The position numbers and the translations under genes were made by a program. The notes beneath the pieces were generated by a model. That model had not been told where the DNA came from. It did not search any database and saw only the letters and a program-made list of their open reading frames with translations. From NCBI RefSeq assembly GCF_021278025.1, contig NZ_JAIBHJ010000009.1, forward strand, positions 1-64,000: a stretch of DNA of 64,000 nt, given 5' to 3'. Shown one piece after another: positions 19,747-30,639 of the stretch (position 1 is the stretch's first letter; each line of letters begins with the position of its first letter). This stretch comes from Motilimonas sp. E26. GTDB lineage: Bacteria > Pseudomonadota > Gammaproteobacteria > Enterobacterales > CBDFNC01.

Positions 19747-21255
19747 TTAAAAGGGCTGTTCAACGAGTGTTAATTGTAACCCTGCTTTTAATTCTTGCTC
19801 TACTTCTATCTCTAACTCTGCTGCTCGTAATGCGTGCTCTGCTAGCCAACCTGAAGGTAAGCTAAGAGTCCATGCGCCATCATCATCACTTAAGGTGAAA
19901 TTGGGGATAGAGCCCTTGGTGCGACGCATGCAAAGAATGATGGCAAGCCTGAGTAATCGACATAAACTGACGGCCTGGCTTAAGTCTAGGGCATTTTGCT
20001 GAGCAAACATGTCGAGCGCCAACTTGCCTCTTTGGTTAAAGAGTAAAGCTGCAAGCAACTGTTTTTGTGCAGGGGTAAAACCGGGTAAATCGATATTATC
20101 AATTATGTAAGCAGCGTGCTGTGGTGCTTTTTTATACTCAATACATAGGCCTATTTCGTACAAGGTCGCTGCACTCGTTAGCATGGGTAACGCCACTTCA
20201 TCGTCTAATTCGATGACTTTAGTGATGGCTTTATAAAGTTGCACAGCCGTCTTTTTAACATGTAGTGCTTGTTTTTGATCGATTTGATAACGACTTATTA
20301 GGCTTTTTAAGGTGCGTTCACGCACGCCTTGATATTGAGATTCACCGATCATTGAGTAGACCAAACCTTCACGCAGCGCACCGCCAGCTAAGGTCATCGA
20401 ATCAATATCAAGATATTCAAAAATAGCGATTAAAATGGCTAGTCCGCTTGGAAATACGGCTAAGCGCTCACTGGATAACCCTTGTAACTTTAACTTGCCG
20501 AGTGAGCCGCATTCAATGCTTTGTTGTTTCAGTTCAAGTAGCTTGTCTAAGGTGACTTGTTCATTAAGCCCTTGGGCTTTTAAAATGTTTTGCAGTGACT
20601 GCACGGTACCAGAAGCGCCGACACAGTTTTGCCAACCGAGATTAAGGTAATCTTGTGCGACATCTTTTAGTACTTGTTTAGCGCCGTTGATCGCAGCGTT
20701 AAAGTTAGTGTCGTTTAATTTTTGATCTGGGAAGTAACGTTTTAGCCAAGTAACGCAGCCCATGTTAACACTGTTAAGCAGTAAGGCATCACAGGCTGCC
20801 CCTATCACTAACTCGGTACTGGCACCGCCAATATCAATGACTAAACGATTACCTTCACCACAGCTAGTCTGTGCCACGCCTTGGTAGATGGTGGCAGCTT
20901 CTTCTAGTCCAGAAATAATATCAATTTTATGGTTGAGTATGGTTTCGGCTTGTTCAAGAAAGGTGTTCACGTTTTTGGCTAAGCGTAAAGTGGCAGTACC
21001 GACAATGCGAATATTTTCAGCTGGGATATCTTGCAGTTGTTCGGCAAATAAACTCAAGCATTGCCAACCTCTTACCATCGCGTCATGGCTTAGGTTAAAG
21101 TCATCATCTAGGCCTTCAGCTAAGCGTACTTTACGTTTTACTTTGGCTATGGTGCGAATGGCATCTTCGACTTCGCGAACCACCAACATGTGAAAACTAT
21201 TTGAGCCAAGATCAATGGCTGCGTAAAGAGGAGATTTACTGCTCACTTTGTTCAC
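19747..21255 (-). CDS. gppA: pppGpp 5'-phosphohydrolase / exopolyphosphatase GppA
   Basis: Converts pppGpp to ppGpp and can degrade polyphosphate. The 502-residue product has the actin/Hsp70-like phosphate motifs AAIDLGSNSFHMLVV at the start, GTATLRLAKN and DIGGASTELVIG, then a helical HD-like C-terminal domain. The N-terminus matches E. coli GppA closely (LYAAIDLGSNSFHMLVVREV). Synteny with rhlB, trxA and rho supports gppA rather than ppx. It follows rhlB on the same strand after about 70 bp containing a hairpin. Confidence 0.93.
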   Translation of the reverse strand: MNKVSSKSPLYAAIDLGSNSFHMLVVREVEDAIRTIAKVKRKVRLAEGLDDDFNLSHDAMVRGWQCLSLFAEQLQDIPAENIRIVGTATLRLAKNVNTFLEQAETILNHKIDIISGLEEAATIYQGVAQTSCGEGNRLVIDIGGASTELVIGAACDALLLNSVNMGCVTWLKRYFPDQKLNDTNFNAAINGAKQVLKDVAQDYLNLGWQNCVGASGTVQSLQNILKAQGLNEQVTLDKLLELKQQSIECGSLGKLKLQGLSSERLAVFPSGLAILIAIFEYLDIDSMTLAGGALREGLVYSMIGESQYQGVRERTLKSLISRYQIDQKQALHVKKTAVQLYKAITKVIELDDEVALPMLTSAATLYEIGLCIEYKKAPQHAAYIIDNIDLPGFTPAQKQLLAALLFNQRGKLALDMFAQQNALDLSQAVSLCRLLRLAIILCMRRTKGSIPNFTLSDDDGAWTLSLPSGWLAEHALRAAELEIEVEQELKAGLQLTLVEQPF

Positions 21256-21266
21256 CTACAAAATAG

Positions 21267-21290
21267 GCTGGCTTAAGCTTATAAGCCAGC
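21267..21290 (-). terminator. Hairpin between rhlB and gppA (possible weak terminator)
   Basis: GCTGGCTTA (21267-21275) pairs with TAAGCCAGC (21282-21290). On the minus strand it is followed by CTATTTTG, so it could partly terminate rhlB transcripts before gppA. Confidence 0.45.
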
Positions 21291-21326
21291 AATGGGCAAA
21301 CTCAGGGTTTAGGCCTTAGGTTTACC

Positions 21327-22604
<1,278 letters not shown>

Positions 22605-22714
22605 GTGCGTTAGCATATCAGGTAAAGCTTGCAATAAGAAACAGGATCTATTCAAATAAGACGACTCTTTGTGGATAAAAATCCATCAGAAGCTAAATTT
22701 TTTTGGAGTAAGAA

Positions 22715-23041
22715 ATGAGTGACAAGATAGTTCAACTGACAGACGCAAGTTTTGATGCAGATGTTGTAAATGCCAACGGACCGGTATTGGTTGACTTTTG
22801 GGCAGAGTGGTGTGGCCCATGTAAAATGATCGCGCCGATCTTAGACGAGATTGCCACTGAGTACGAAGGCAAACTGACTGTTGGTAAATTAAACATTGAC
22901 CAAAACAGCGCAACTCCACCTAAGTTTGGTATTCGTGGTATCCCCACGTTGTTATTATTTAAAGATGGTGCGGTAGCGGCAACAAAAGTAGGCGCACTAT
23001 CAAAAACTCAGTTAAAAGAGTTTCTTGAGCAAAATATCTAA
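22715..23041 (+). CDS. trxA: Thioredoxin 1
   Basis: General cytoplasmic disulfide reductant. The 108-residue product has the canonical WCGPC active site (Cys33, Cys36), the cis-Pro loop RGIPTLLLF and the standard length. TrxA also serves as reductant for ribonucleotide reductase and methionine sulfoxide reductases. The start has GGAG 8 bp upstream. The gene is divergent from rhlB and followed by a hairpin before rho, the same order as in enterobacteria. Confidence 0.97.
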   Translation: MSDKIVQLTDASFDADVVNANGPVLVDFWAEWCGPCKMIAPILDEIATEYEGKLTVGKLNIDQNSATPPKFGIRGIPTLLLFKDGAVAATKVGALSKTQLKEFLEQNI

Positions 23042-23114
23042 GGCTTATTAGGCCTGCTTTAAACACTTTAGTAGCTTGTTTTATATGCGCTTAATAGTGT
23101 TTTTAGTGTGATAT

Positions 23115-23138
23115 GGGGCACGCGGTGCCCCCTATTTT
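23115..23138 (+). terminator. Terminator/attenuator between trxA and rho
   Basis: GGGGCAC (23115-23121) and GTGCCCC (23125-23131) form a 7-bp GC-rich stem with a 3-base loop, followed by CTATTTTTG. It ends trxA transcripts and could also be part of the rho leader, which in enterobacteria is autoregulated by attenuation. Confidence 0.75.
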
Positions 23139-23276
23139 TGGTGAATTAGTAGACGCATTGCCGTTTTAGTGCTAATTTATTCAGCGTTAGAAAAATTCCA
23201 AACAGCTATTCTCATACGCAATAACCTGTTTATTAACCCCTTAATTCAAGTTTCTCACATTGAAAACCCCACAACT

Positions 23277-24542
23277 ATGAATCTTACCGACTTAAAACAT
23301 ACCCCCGTACCTGAGTTAATTAAACTTGGTGAATCGATGGGGCTAGAAAACCTAGCTCGTTTACGTAAACAAGACATTATTTTCTCGATTCTCAAAGCGC
23401 ATGCAAAAAGTGGCGAAGACATTTTTGGCGACGGTGTGTTAGAAATCTTGCAAGACGGTTTTGGCTTTTTGCGTAGTGCAGACAGCTCTTATCTTGCTGG
23501 CCCAGATGATATCTATGTTTCTCCAAGCCAAATTCGCCGTTTTAATCTGCGTACCGGTGATACGGTAGCAGGAAAAATCAGACCACCTAAAGAAGGTGAG
23601 CGTTACTTTGCTCTGTTAAAAATTAACGAAGTAAACTACGACAAGCCTGAAAATGCCCGTAACAAGGTATTATTTGAAAACTTAACGCCAATTCACCCCA
23701 ATGCGCGTTTGCGTATGGAGCGTGGTAACGGCAGTACCGAAGACATTACCGCTCGTATTCTTGATTTGGCATCGCCTATCGGTAAAGGCCAGCGTGGCTT
23801 AGTGGTTGCACCGCCAAAAGCGGGTAAAACCATGTTGCTGCAAAATATTGCGCAGAGCATTGCTTTTAACCACCCTGACGCTGTGTTAATGGTGCTTTTA
23901 ATTGACGAACGTCCTGAAGAAGTAACGGAAATGCAACGCCTAGTGCGCGGTGAAGTGGTTGCTTCTACCTTTGATGAGCCTGCTAGTCGTCACGTGCAAG
24001 TGGCTGAAATGGTTATTGAAAAGGCTAAACGTCTGGTTGAGCACAAAAAAGATGTGATCATCTTACTTGACTCAGTAACGCGTTTGGCTCGTGCATATAA
24101 CACCGTTATTCCTAGCTCTGGCAAGGTATTAACTGGTGGTGTTGACGCCAATGCATTACATCGTCCCAAGCGTTTCTTTGGTGCGGCGCGTAATGTTGAA
24201 GAAGGCGGTAGCTTAACTATCATTGCAACAGCCTTGATCGACACGGGCTCTAAAATGGATGAAGTTATCTACGAAGAGTTTAAAGGTACTGGTAACCTAG
24301 AGTTACATCTGAACCGTAAGATTGCTGAAAAACGCGTTTATCCTGCCATTGATATTACTCGCAGTGGCACGCGTCGTGAAGAATTACTGACCACTGCTGA
24401 TGAACTTCAGAAAATGTGGATATTACGTAAAATTGTTCATCCTATGGGTGACATTGATGCGATGGAATTCTTAATCGATAAGCTTTCGATGACTAAATCT
24501 AACGATGAATTCTTTGATGCGATGAAGCGTCAGAAATCGTAA
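23277..24542 (+). CDS. rho: Transcription termination factor Rho
   Basis: Hexameric RNA-dependent ATPase helicase. The 421-residue product starts [20 protein letters not shown] and is nearly collinear with E. coli Rho (419). It has the N-terminal RNA-binding fold ([20 protein letters not shown]), P-loop APPKAGKT, the Walker B-like [17 protein letters not shown] and the Q-loop/R-loop [19 protein letters not shown] chose the ATG at 23277 by homology; the frame is open further upstream to 23169, but those residues are not family-like. No good ribosome site is visible before it. A partner inhibitor, rof, lies at 9.0 kb. Confidence 0.97.
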   Translation: MNLTDLKHTPVPELIKLGESMGLENLARLRKQDIIFSILKAHAKSGEDIFGDGVLEILQDGFGFLRSADSSYLAGPDDIYVSPSQIRRFNLRTGDTVAGKIRPPKEGERYFALLKINEVNYDKPENARNKVLFENLTPIHPNARLRMERGNGSTEDITARILDLASPIGKGQRGLVVAPPKAGKTMLLQNIAQSIAFNHPDAVLMVLLIDERPEEVTEMQRLVRGEVVASTFDEPASRHVQVAEMVIEKAKRLVEHKKDVIILLDSVTRLARAYNTVIPSSGKVLTGGVDANALHRPKRFFGAARNVEEGGSLTIIATALIDTGSKMDEVIYEEFKGTGNLELHLNRKIAEKRVYPAIDITRSGTRREELLTTADELQKMWILRKIVHPMGDIDAMEFLIDKLSMTKSNDEFFDAMKRQKS

Positions 24543-24550
24543 TCGTTAAT

Positions 24551-24580
24551 AGGGAGGTTACCTTTGTGACCTCCCTTCTA
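24551..24580 (+). terminator. Rho-gene terminator hairpin
   Basis: AGGGAGGT (24551-24558) pairs with ACCTCCCT (24569-24576); the stem can extend by AC/GT. The tail TTCTAAAA is only weakly T-rich. Confidence 0.6.
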
Positions 24581-24668
24581 AAATGGCTTTTTAACTGCGG
24601 CCAAAATTTGTAATTCGTTTATTTTAAGCGCACACTCAAATGGTAAATGCCAAAGTAGGATGTGTTTA

Positions 24669-25784
24669 ATGGCCTTCGCCAAATGGATGCGGCTGACGGT
24701 CTGGTTGTTTAGCTTCCCCGTAATTGCTCAATCCAGCAACTTCACCGACAATAACGACGAGACCTTTGTCATTGATGAGCGTCACGTTGCTTTAATTGAA
24801 CAAAGCTATCAACTGAAAGATCGCTTTAATTCTCTATTGCCTTTGTTACTGCAAGGTGATTTAGACACAGTAAATGCTAACTTAATTACCCTACCTCGCG
24901 CGCAATACGAATACCTACTCTTGCTTATCTGCCAACAAGCGATGGTGACAGACCATATCGACGAGAAAATTCGTAATTGGCTAGTCGAGCTGTCGCAATC
25001 TCGGCCGCACGTATTACTCGAAAAACGTAACGAAGATTTTATTGTTAGCGAGCCTGCGTTCGATTATCCCGCACTGGCTCGGGCTGCGCTGCGTGGCTGG
25101 CGAGTCAAAAACCAGCATTTAGAGTTTAAACGTCAGTTAAGTCAAGGCTTGCTGGACGTGAAGGCCATTTTTAACAGTAATAACCCCTACATTGAAGACC
25201 AACAAGAGTCGCTGGTGAAAGTGTTGCCAATGCAAAACCCAAAGCGACTACAATGGTTAGAGCGAGAGCTTGAGAGCAAACATGTATTTTTTCCTGACAA
25301 TTTAGTGATAGCCAATATTGCGATGTTAAATGGCAGTGAGGCTTTTTATCGGCGTCTTTGGCAACGTCCTGTGGATCAACACAGTATGAAAGCCGCTTGG
25401 TGGGTTAAACATAATTATCCTTCGGAGCATGCATTTGAGTTGCTTTGGATTGCAGCGCAAAACGAAGAGTTAACAGAGCATGCTTGGCAATTAATGGCAG
25501 AGTTAAAGCCGATGCCTCCCCAGGCGGAATCGTATTTGATGGCGGCTTTATCCAGTGAAGACATGGGTGAAGTAGCGGCACAAGTGTTGGCGCAACTCAC
25601 CGATCATAATATTTTGTCTCGTCTGGTGCAGTTAGTAACCGAGGGCGACCCCGCCAATACTGATACCCAAAATGCCTGGCTTAGTTTATTTCTCAATACT
25701 TCCCCTGAAGCAAAACGCCTTATTAAACAGCTGTTTGAACTAGATGAAATCCGCAAAAACTATGGCCCTGTACCACAGCGCTAG
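24669..25784 (+). CDS. Exported helical protein of unknown function
   Basis: The 371-residue product has a signal peptide (MAFAKWMRLTVWLFSFPVIA, cleavage near QSS) and an otherwise almost purely helical sequence. Leucine- and alanine-rich repeats such as ELLWIAAQNEELTEHAWQLM and AAQVLAQLTDHNILSRLVQL suggest a HEAT/TPR-like solenoid. No catalytic motif is recognised. The start at 24669 has AGGA at 24657 with good spacing; an ATG at 24660 lies on top of that ribosome site. It stands alone between rho and ubiD. It could be an assembly or adaptor protein in the periplasm. Confidence 0.65.
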   Translation: MAFAKWMRLTVWLFSFPVIAQSSNFTDNNDETFVIDERHVALIEQSYQLKDRFNSLLPLLLQGDLDTVNANLITLPRAQYEYLLLLICQQAMVTDHIDEKIRNWLVELSQSRPHVLLEKRNEDFIVSEPAFDYPALARAALRGWRVKNQHLEFKRQLSQGLLDVKAIFNSNNPYIEDQQESLVKVLPMQNPKRLQWLERELESKHVFFPDNLVIANIAMLNGSEAFYRRLWQRPVDQHSMKAAWWVKHNYPSEHAFELLWIAAQNEELTEHAWQLMAELKPMPPQAESYLMAALSSEDMGEVAAQVLAQLTDHNILSRLVQLVTEGDPANTDTQNAWLSLFLNTSPEAKRLIKQLFELDEIRKNYGPVPQR

Positions 25785-25878
25785 TCGCCAGCTTTTTCTT
25801 TTCAAGTAAAGCAGACTATTTACGCCGTTGAATCGTACTAGGCTGCTTATCTCAAAGCATGATGAATGTTTCTCCGTT

Positions 25879-25972
25879 CGCATCTTGAAGGCCTAGGTTG
25901 CTGCGTTAGCTTGCTTAGTACTGAAAACACGGCGGCGCTCTGAAACATGCATCTTCAAGTGGATTGAGTATA
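25879..25972. repeat. Partial copy of the MITE family upstream of ubiD
   Basis: GTTAGCTTGCTTAGTACTGA, then AAACACGGCGGCGCTCTGAA and ACATGCATCTTCAAGTGGAT matches one end of the 14079 element read in the opposite direction, with few mismatches, ending GAGTATA. The other terminus is missing. It lies 30 bp before the ubiD start and could affect its expression. Confidence 0.65.
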
Positions 25973-26004
25973 ATACCCGTCTCTGACAAACAGGTTTGCC
26001 CCAT

Positions 26005-27489
26005 ATGAAATATAAAGACTTACGTGATTTTATTGCTTTATTAGAGCAACAAGGCCTATTGAAGCGGATCAGCCAGCCAATCGACCCTAATCTTGAGATG
26101 ACTGAAATAGCGGATCGTACGTTAAAGGGAGGCGGCCCAGCATTATTGTTTGAGAACCCAATTGGTTACGATATGCCTGTATTGGCGAATTTATTTGGCA
26201 CCACTGAGCGGGTTGCCTTGGGCATGGGGCAAAAAGATGTTACCGCATTGCGTGATGTCGGCACTTGGTTGTCTTATTTAAAAGAGCCAGAGCCACCAAA
26301 AGGGCTAAGAGAGCTATGGGAGAAAATCCCAATTTTTAAGCAAGTGCTTAACATGCCGGTGAAAAAGCTCTCTAAAGCACCTTGCCAACAAATCGTATTA
26401 ACGGGCGACGATGTTGATTTAACCAAAATACCTGTGATGCGCTGTTGGCCTGGCGACGTGGCACCCTTGGTGACATGGGGTTTAACCATTACCCGAGGAC
26501 CAAATAAAAAACGTCAAAACTTAGGTATCTACCGTCAGCAAGTATTAGGTAAGAACAAACTGATTATGCGTTGGTTGTCCCATCGTGGTGGGGCGCTGGA
26601 TTTTCGTGAATTTCAGCAGCAAAACCCCGGTCAGCCTTACCCTGTGTCAGTGGCTTTAGGTGCCGATCCTGCCACCATCCTAGGTGCGGTTACACCAGTG
26701 CCTGATACCTTGAGTGAATATGCTTTTGCAGGCTTATTGCGCGGAGGCCGCACCGAAGTAGTTAAAAGTATTTCAAATGATCTAGAGGTTCCCGCCAGTG
26801 CTGAGATAGTGCTAGAGGGATACTTATACCCTGACGAAATGGCGCCAGAAGGGCCCTATGGCGATCATACGGGTTATTACAATGAAGTGGATGAGTTCCC
26901 GGTCTTTACCGTTACCCATATCACGATGCGAGAAAATCCGATTTATCACAGCACCTACACCGGTCGTCCGCCCGATGAGCCGGCAATTTTAGGGGTGGCA
27001 TTGAATGAGGTGTTTGTTCCTATTATTCAAAAGCAATTTCCTGAAATTGTGGACTTTTATTTACCGCCTGAAGGTTGCTCATATCGCATGGCGATAGTGA
27101 CAATTAAGAAGCAATATCCTGGTCATGCTAAGCGAGTGATGCTAGGCGTTTGGTCATTCTTACGTCAGTTTATGTACACTAAGTTTGTGATTGTTTGTGA
27201 TGATGATGTCAACGCTCGTGATTGGAACGATGTGATTTGGGCAATTACCACGCGGATGGATCCGACGCGCGATACCACGCTTATTGATCATACGCCGATT
27301 GATTATCTTGATTTCGCCTCACCTGTGTCTGGCCTAGGTTCAAAAATGGGCTTAGATGCCACTAACAAATGGCCGGGTGAAACCAATCGAGAATGGGGTG
27401 AGCCCATCGTCATGGACCCGAAAGTCACAAAGCGCATTGACGACATCTGGCATGAGTTAGAAATCGACACGCCGTTAAAGCGTGATTAA
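26005..27489 (+). CDS. ubiD: 3-octaprenyl-4-hydroxybenzoate decarboxylase UbiD
   Basis: Prenylated-FMN-dependent decarboxylase of ubiquinone synthesis, partner of the flavin prenyltransferase UbiX, which is not in the window. The 494-residue product is collinear with E. coli Ubi[21 protein letters not shown] start, [40 protein letters not shown] with the catalytic region [16 protein letters not shown] (Arg/Glu/Asp network), and [20 protein letters not shown]. The ATG at 26005 matches the family start better than an upstream TTG at 25996. A ferredoxin gene follows after 17 bp. Confidence 0.97.
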   Translation: MKYKDLRDFIALLEQQGLLKRISQPIDPNLEMTEIADRTLKGGGPALLFENPIGYDMPVLANLFGTTERVALGMGQKDVTALRDVGTWLSYLKEPEPPKGLRELWEKIPIFKQVLNMPVKKLSKAPCQQIVLTGDDVDLTKIPVMRCWPGDVAPLVTWGLTITRGPNKKRQNLGIYRQQVLGKNKLIMRWLSHRGGALDFREFQQQNPGQPYPVSVALGADPATILGAVTPVPDTLSEYAFAGLLRGGRTEVVKSISNDLEVPASAEIVLEGYLYPDEMAPEGPYGDHTGYYNEVDEFPVFTVTHITMRENPIYHSTYTGRPPDEPAILGVALNEVFVPIIQKQFPEIVDFYLPPEGCSYRMAIVTIKKQYPGHAKRVMLGVWSFLRQFMYTKFVIVCDDDVNARDWNDVIWAITTRMDPTRDTTLIDHTPIDYLDFASPVSGLGSKMGLDATNKWPGETNREWGEPIVMDPKVTKRIDDIWHELEIDTPLKRD

Positions 27490-27506
27490 TTTTATGAGAT
27501 TGTTAA

Positions 27507-27770
27507 ATGTTTAAAGCCAGATTGCTGCCTGATGGGGTAGAATTTGATATCAACGAGCATGAAACCATCTTAGCGGCGGCCATTCGCCAGCAGATCCCGT
27601 TTCCCTATCGTTGTCGCACGGGCGGCTGTCAAAGTTGTTTGTGCCAACGCACTAAGGGCGAGGTGGAATACGGTGCCATGGAGCCTTGGCTAACAGATGC
27701 AGAGCAAGCCAAAGGCTGGACTTATGCCTGTTTGGCTAAGCCATTAACGGATTTAGAAATAAAGCTTTAA
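27507..27770 (+). CDS. Plant-type [2Fe-2S] ferredoxin
   Basis: The 87-residue product has the ligand spacing of plant-type ferredoxins: Cys36, Cys41, Cys44 (CRTGGCQSC) and Cys75 (YACLAK), with an extra Cys46. It starts FKARLLPDGVEFDINEHETI, like the ferredoxin domains fused to class-I-type reductases. It lies between ubiD and fre, with 15 bp to fre, and likely exchanges electrons with the Fre-like flavoprotein. That partnership is inferred from the operon and from the fused version at 30640. Confidence 0.9.
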   Translation: MFKARLLPDGVEFDINEHETILAAAIRQQIPFPYRCRTGGCQSCLCQRTKGEVEYGAMEPWLTDAEQAKGWTYACLAKPLTDLEIKL

Positions 27771-27785
27771 GCTTTAGGAAATGTT

Positions 27786-28481
27786 ATGAAATCATATAGT
27801 TGTAAATTGGTAGAACTGTCACAGTTCACTGACTTTGTTTATAAGCTGGTATTAAAAACCACTGAGCCAGCTGAATTTATTGCAGGCCAATATTTGACAG
27901 TGGTGATGGGTGAAAAGGACAAACGCCCTTTTTCAATTGCTAACAGCCCAACAACTGGCTTAATTGAGTTGCACATCGGTGCCTCTGAGCATAACCCTTA
28001 TGCGATGGAAGTGATTGAAAAAGTAAAACAAACAGGTGAGCTAACAGTAGAAATTGCGGCAGGTAAAGCTTACTACCGAGAAGAATCTACACGTCCAGCA
28101 ATCTTAATTGCCGGTGGCACAGGCTTTTCTTACGCTAAATCAATTTTGGAATACAGCCTAACCACCGCCAATAAACAGCCGATGTTTATTTATTGGGGCG
28201 CGCAGCAGCCAGAGCACCTTTATTATCATCAAGAGCTAGCAGCATTAGCAGCGCAACATGAACATCTGACCTATATCCCTGTAGTAGAAAATGGCGCAGT
28301 TGCAGGTGGCAAAACCGGCCTAGTACATAAAGCCGTTCTTGAAGACTTTGTTAGTTTAGAAGGTTATGACGTTTATATTGCTGGCCGCTTTGAAATGTCA
28401 GGCGCAGCACGTGAAGACTTCCGCCAACAAGGTATTGAAGAGGCGCATCTGTACGGTGATGCGTTTGAATTTATTAAATAA
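27786..28481 (+). CDS. fre: NAD(P)H-flavin reductase Fre
   Basis: Reduces free flavins with NAD(P)H and belongs to the ferredoxin-NADP reductase superfamily. The 231-residue product has the flavin motif RPFSIANSP (the RxYS-type site), the nucleotide motif LIAGGTGFSYAKSILEY and the C-terminal IAGRFEMSGAAREDF and GDAFEFI, matching E. coli Fre throughout. In E. coli fre is also the neighbour of ubiD. Here a ferredoxin is inserted between them. A terminator follows directly. Confidence 0.95.
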   Translation: MKSYSCKLVELSQFTDFVYKLVLKTTEPAEFIAGQYLTVVMGEKDKRPFSIANSPTTGLIELHIGASEHNPYAMEVIEKVKQTGELTVEIAAGKAYYREESTRPAILIAGGTGFSYAKSILEYSLTTANKQPMFIYWGAQQPEHLYYHQELAALAAQHEHLTYIPVVENGAVAGGKTGLVHKAVLEDFVSLEGYDVYIAGRFEMSGAAREDFRQQGIEEAHLYGDAFEFIK

Positions 28482-28503
28482 TATTTTCTCTTCTTAAACA
28501 TCT

Positions 28504-28541
28504 AAAACCGAGCAGATCTAGCTAAGATTGCTCGGTTTTTT
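28504..28541 (+). terminator. Rho-independent terminator after fre
   Basis: AAAACCGAGCA (28504 on) pairs with TGCTCGGTTTT (ending about 28539) around an inner AGATCT-like stem, followed by a T-run. It overlaps the start of the PHO box of the next gene. Confidence 0.85.
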
Positions 28542-28557
28542 GTCACATTACTGTCAC
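28540..28557 (+). promoter_or_regulatory. PHO box (PhoB site) upstream of the choice-of-anchor I gene
   Basis: TTGTCAC ATTA CTGTCAC is a 7-4-7 direct repeat nearly identical to the PhoB consensus, about 77 bp before the ATG at 28635. It is of the same design and orientation as the site at 10921-10938. Confidence 0.78.
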
Positions 28558-28634
28558 AAAAAGTGAAACTTAATGTAAACTGTTTTCCTTAGCATTAGCG
28601 CTATTTTATTATTATCACTATAAAAAGGAAAACC

Positions 28635-30428
28635 ATGAACTTTAAGGGCACCACAACATTATTAGCTAGCAGCCTGGTTTTGGCATTTCAAGCAACGGCG
28701 GCAGCTCCCACTGAAGTTTCTCTTGACTCCGCGCCTAAGCCAGCACTAATAGCACGTCACGCTTCTGGTGTGTTTGATGCTAGCGCTGCTGAAATTGTTA
28801 GCTTTGACAAGCTCAGCCAACAAATTTTTGTGGTCAATGCACAAAGCGGTGCAATTGATGTATTTGATGCCAGCAAGTTATCGAGCCAAGCTAAAGTGGC
28901 TGATGAGCTGACCTTAAACAATCTACCTAAAGTGGCTACATTAGATGTTAAGCATGATGTGGCTAATAAATTGGCAGGCGCTGCAAACAGTGTGGCTGTT
29001 TCAGGCGACTTACTCGCAGTTGCGATTGAAGCAGGTGACGGTAAGGGCAATAAGCGTCAAGGTCGTGGTTATGCGGCGTTTTATAAAATTGGCAGCGATA
29101 AGAAAATCACTTTTATCAAAGCTGTTAGAGTGGGTTTTTTACCCGATATGATCACCTTTACCCCAGATGGCAAAGCCGCTTTAGTGGCTAATGAGGGAGA
29201 ACCGTCTGGTGATTATAATGTCGATCCTGAAGGCTCTATATCGTTGATTAAAGTTAATAATGGTCAGCCAAGTGAAGCCCTTGAGCTGGCCTTTACTGAC
29301 TTTAATCAAGGCGGTAAGCGTGCTGCTGAAGTACCAGCTGATTTAAATGTGTACGGTAAAAGCATGAAAGGTGTGGCATCGAGCTTGGCGCAAGATCTTG
29401 AGCCTGAATATATTTCGGTGACCAAAGACAGCAGCACGGCTTTTGTCTCACTGCAAGAAAACAATGGATTAGCGGTGGTTGATGTAGCCAACGGCAAAAT
29501 CAAGCAACTGATTAGCTTAGGCTACAAAGATTATAGCCAAGCAGAAAATGCCCTAGACTTGAATGATCGCGATAATATTGAGTCAATCAAAGGTACGGTT
29601 CTTGCAAACGGTAAAGCCAAAATCAATATCCAGCCTTGGCCGCATGTGGTGGGGATGTATCAACCCGATTCCGTGGCCAGCTACACCGTTAATGGTCAGC
29701 ACTTTGTGGTGACCGCTAACGAAGGTGATGCGCGTGAATATTTCTTTGATGCCACTAAAGAAGAATGTGAAGCCCAAGGCGGATTGGACTGGGATGAAGA
29801 TGACGGTTGTTTATCATTCAATGAAGAAGTTCGCGTTGAAGACTTAGTTGGCAAAGCACAGTTTAGCCCTGAGCTAGCCAAAATGACAGGAGAAGAGCAG
29901 TTAGGTCGTTTAAAGATCACTAATACCTTAGGTAAAAATAGCCAAGGCCAATACGACACTTTCTACTCTTACGGCGCCCGTTCGTTTTCAATTTGGACTG
30001 CAGATGGTAAGCAAGTGTTCGACTCAGGCAGCGACTTTGAGCGTATTACTGCCGAGCGTGTGGGTGAAAACTTCAACGCCAGTAATGACCGCGCGCAAAA
30101 TCATAAGAAAAATGACCGCTCAAGCGCCAAAGGACCTGAGCCTGAAGCACTGACGTTAGGTGAAATTAATGGCCGCACTTATGCCTTTATTGGGTTGGAG
30201 CGTGTTGGTGGCTTTATGATTTACGATATTACCACGCCAGCAGAAGCAAAATTTGTTAGCTATACCCTTAACCGTGACTTCACTAAGAATCCAACAAAAG
30301 AAGCGGCGGGCGATGTTGGGCCAGAAGGCATGGCGTTTGTTAGCAAAGGTGATAGCCCAACTGGCAAACCATTGCTAATTATAGGCAATGAAGTTAGTGG
30401 TTCGACCTCTGTTTACGAACTGAGATAA
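28635..30428 (+). CDS. Secreted choice-of-anchor I / phytase-like beta-propeller protein
   Basis: The 597-residue product has a signal peptide (MNFKGTTTLLASSLVLAFQATAAA) and repeated propeller blades with the family signatures DMITFTPDGKAALVANEGEP, YTVNGQHFVVTANEGDAREY, FYSYGARSFSIW and GPEPEALTLGEINGRTYAFIG. Members are often labelled alkaline-phosphatase-like or choice-of-anchor I; the reaction is not firmly known. A PHO box upstream supports a role under phosphate limitation, in parallel with the gene at 9880. It has no C-terminal anchor, so it is probably periplasmic or secreted. It is a single gene with its own terminator. Confidence 0.85.
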   Translation: MNFKGTTTLLASSLVLAFQATAAAPTEVSLDSAPKPALIARHASGVFDASAAEIVSFDKLSQQIFVVNAQSGAIDVFDASKLSSQAKVADELTLNNLPKVATLDVKHDVANKLAGAANSVAVSGDLLAVAIEAGDGKGNKRQGRGYAAFYKIGSDKKITFIKAVRVGFLPDMITFTPDGKAALVANEGEPSGDYNVDPEGSISLIKVNNGQPSEALELAFTDFNQGGKRAAEVPADLNVYGKSMKGVASSLAQDLEPEYISVTKDSSTAFVSLQENNGLAVVDVANGKIKQLISLGYKDYSQAENALDLNDRDNIESIKGTVLANGKAKINIQPWPHVVGMYQPDSVASYTVNGQHFVVTANEGDAREYFFDATKEECEAQGGLDWDEDDGCLSFNEEVRVEDLVGKAQFSPELAKMTGEEQLGRLKITNTLGKNSQGQYDTFYSYGARSFSIWTADGKQVFDSGSDFERITAERVGENFNASNDRAQNHKKNDRSSAKGPEPEALTLGEINGRTYAFIGLERVGGFMIYDITTPAEAKFVSYTLNRDFTKNPTKEAAGDVGPEGMAFVSKGDSPTGKPLLIIGNEVSGSTSVYELR

Positions 30429-30464
30429 GCCTCTGAATTTGCGAGTAAGCTTAAAAAAGACGTC

Positions 30465-30494
30465 AAGCCACCTTAAAACAGGGTGGCTTTTTGT
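30465..30494 (+). terminator. Terminator after the choice-of-anchor I gene
   Basis: AAGCCACC (30465-30472) pairs with GGTGGCTT (30482-30489), followed by TTTGTT. Confidence 0.8.
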
Positions 30495-30639
30495 TATTAA
30501 TTTGACTTTTTTGTCTCGCTCAAGGCGAGTTTATCCCCTATACCTTAAGTCACAACTGAATAAAGGAATGTACGCATTCATACTGCTCGGTTTGCTATTT
30601 AAAAGCTGATTGGAGTGATGTTGTTGCTTAAGGTTTCCG

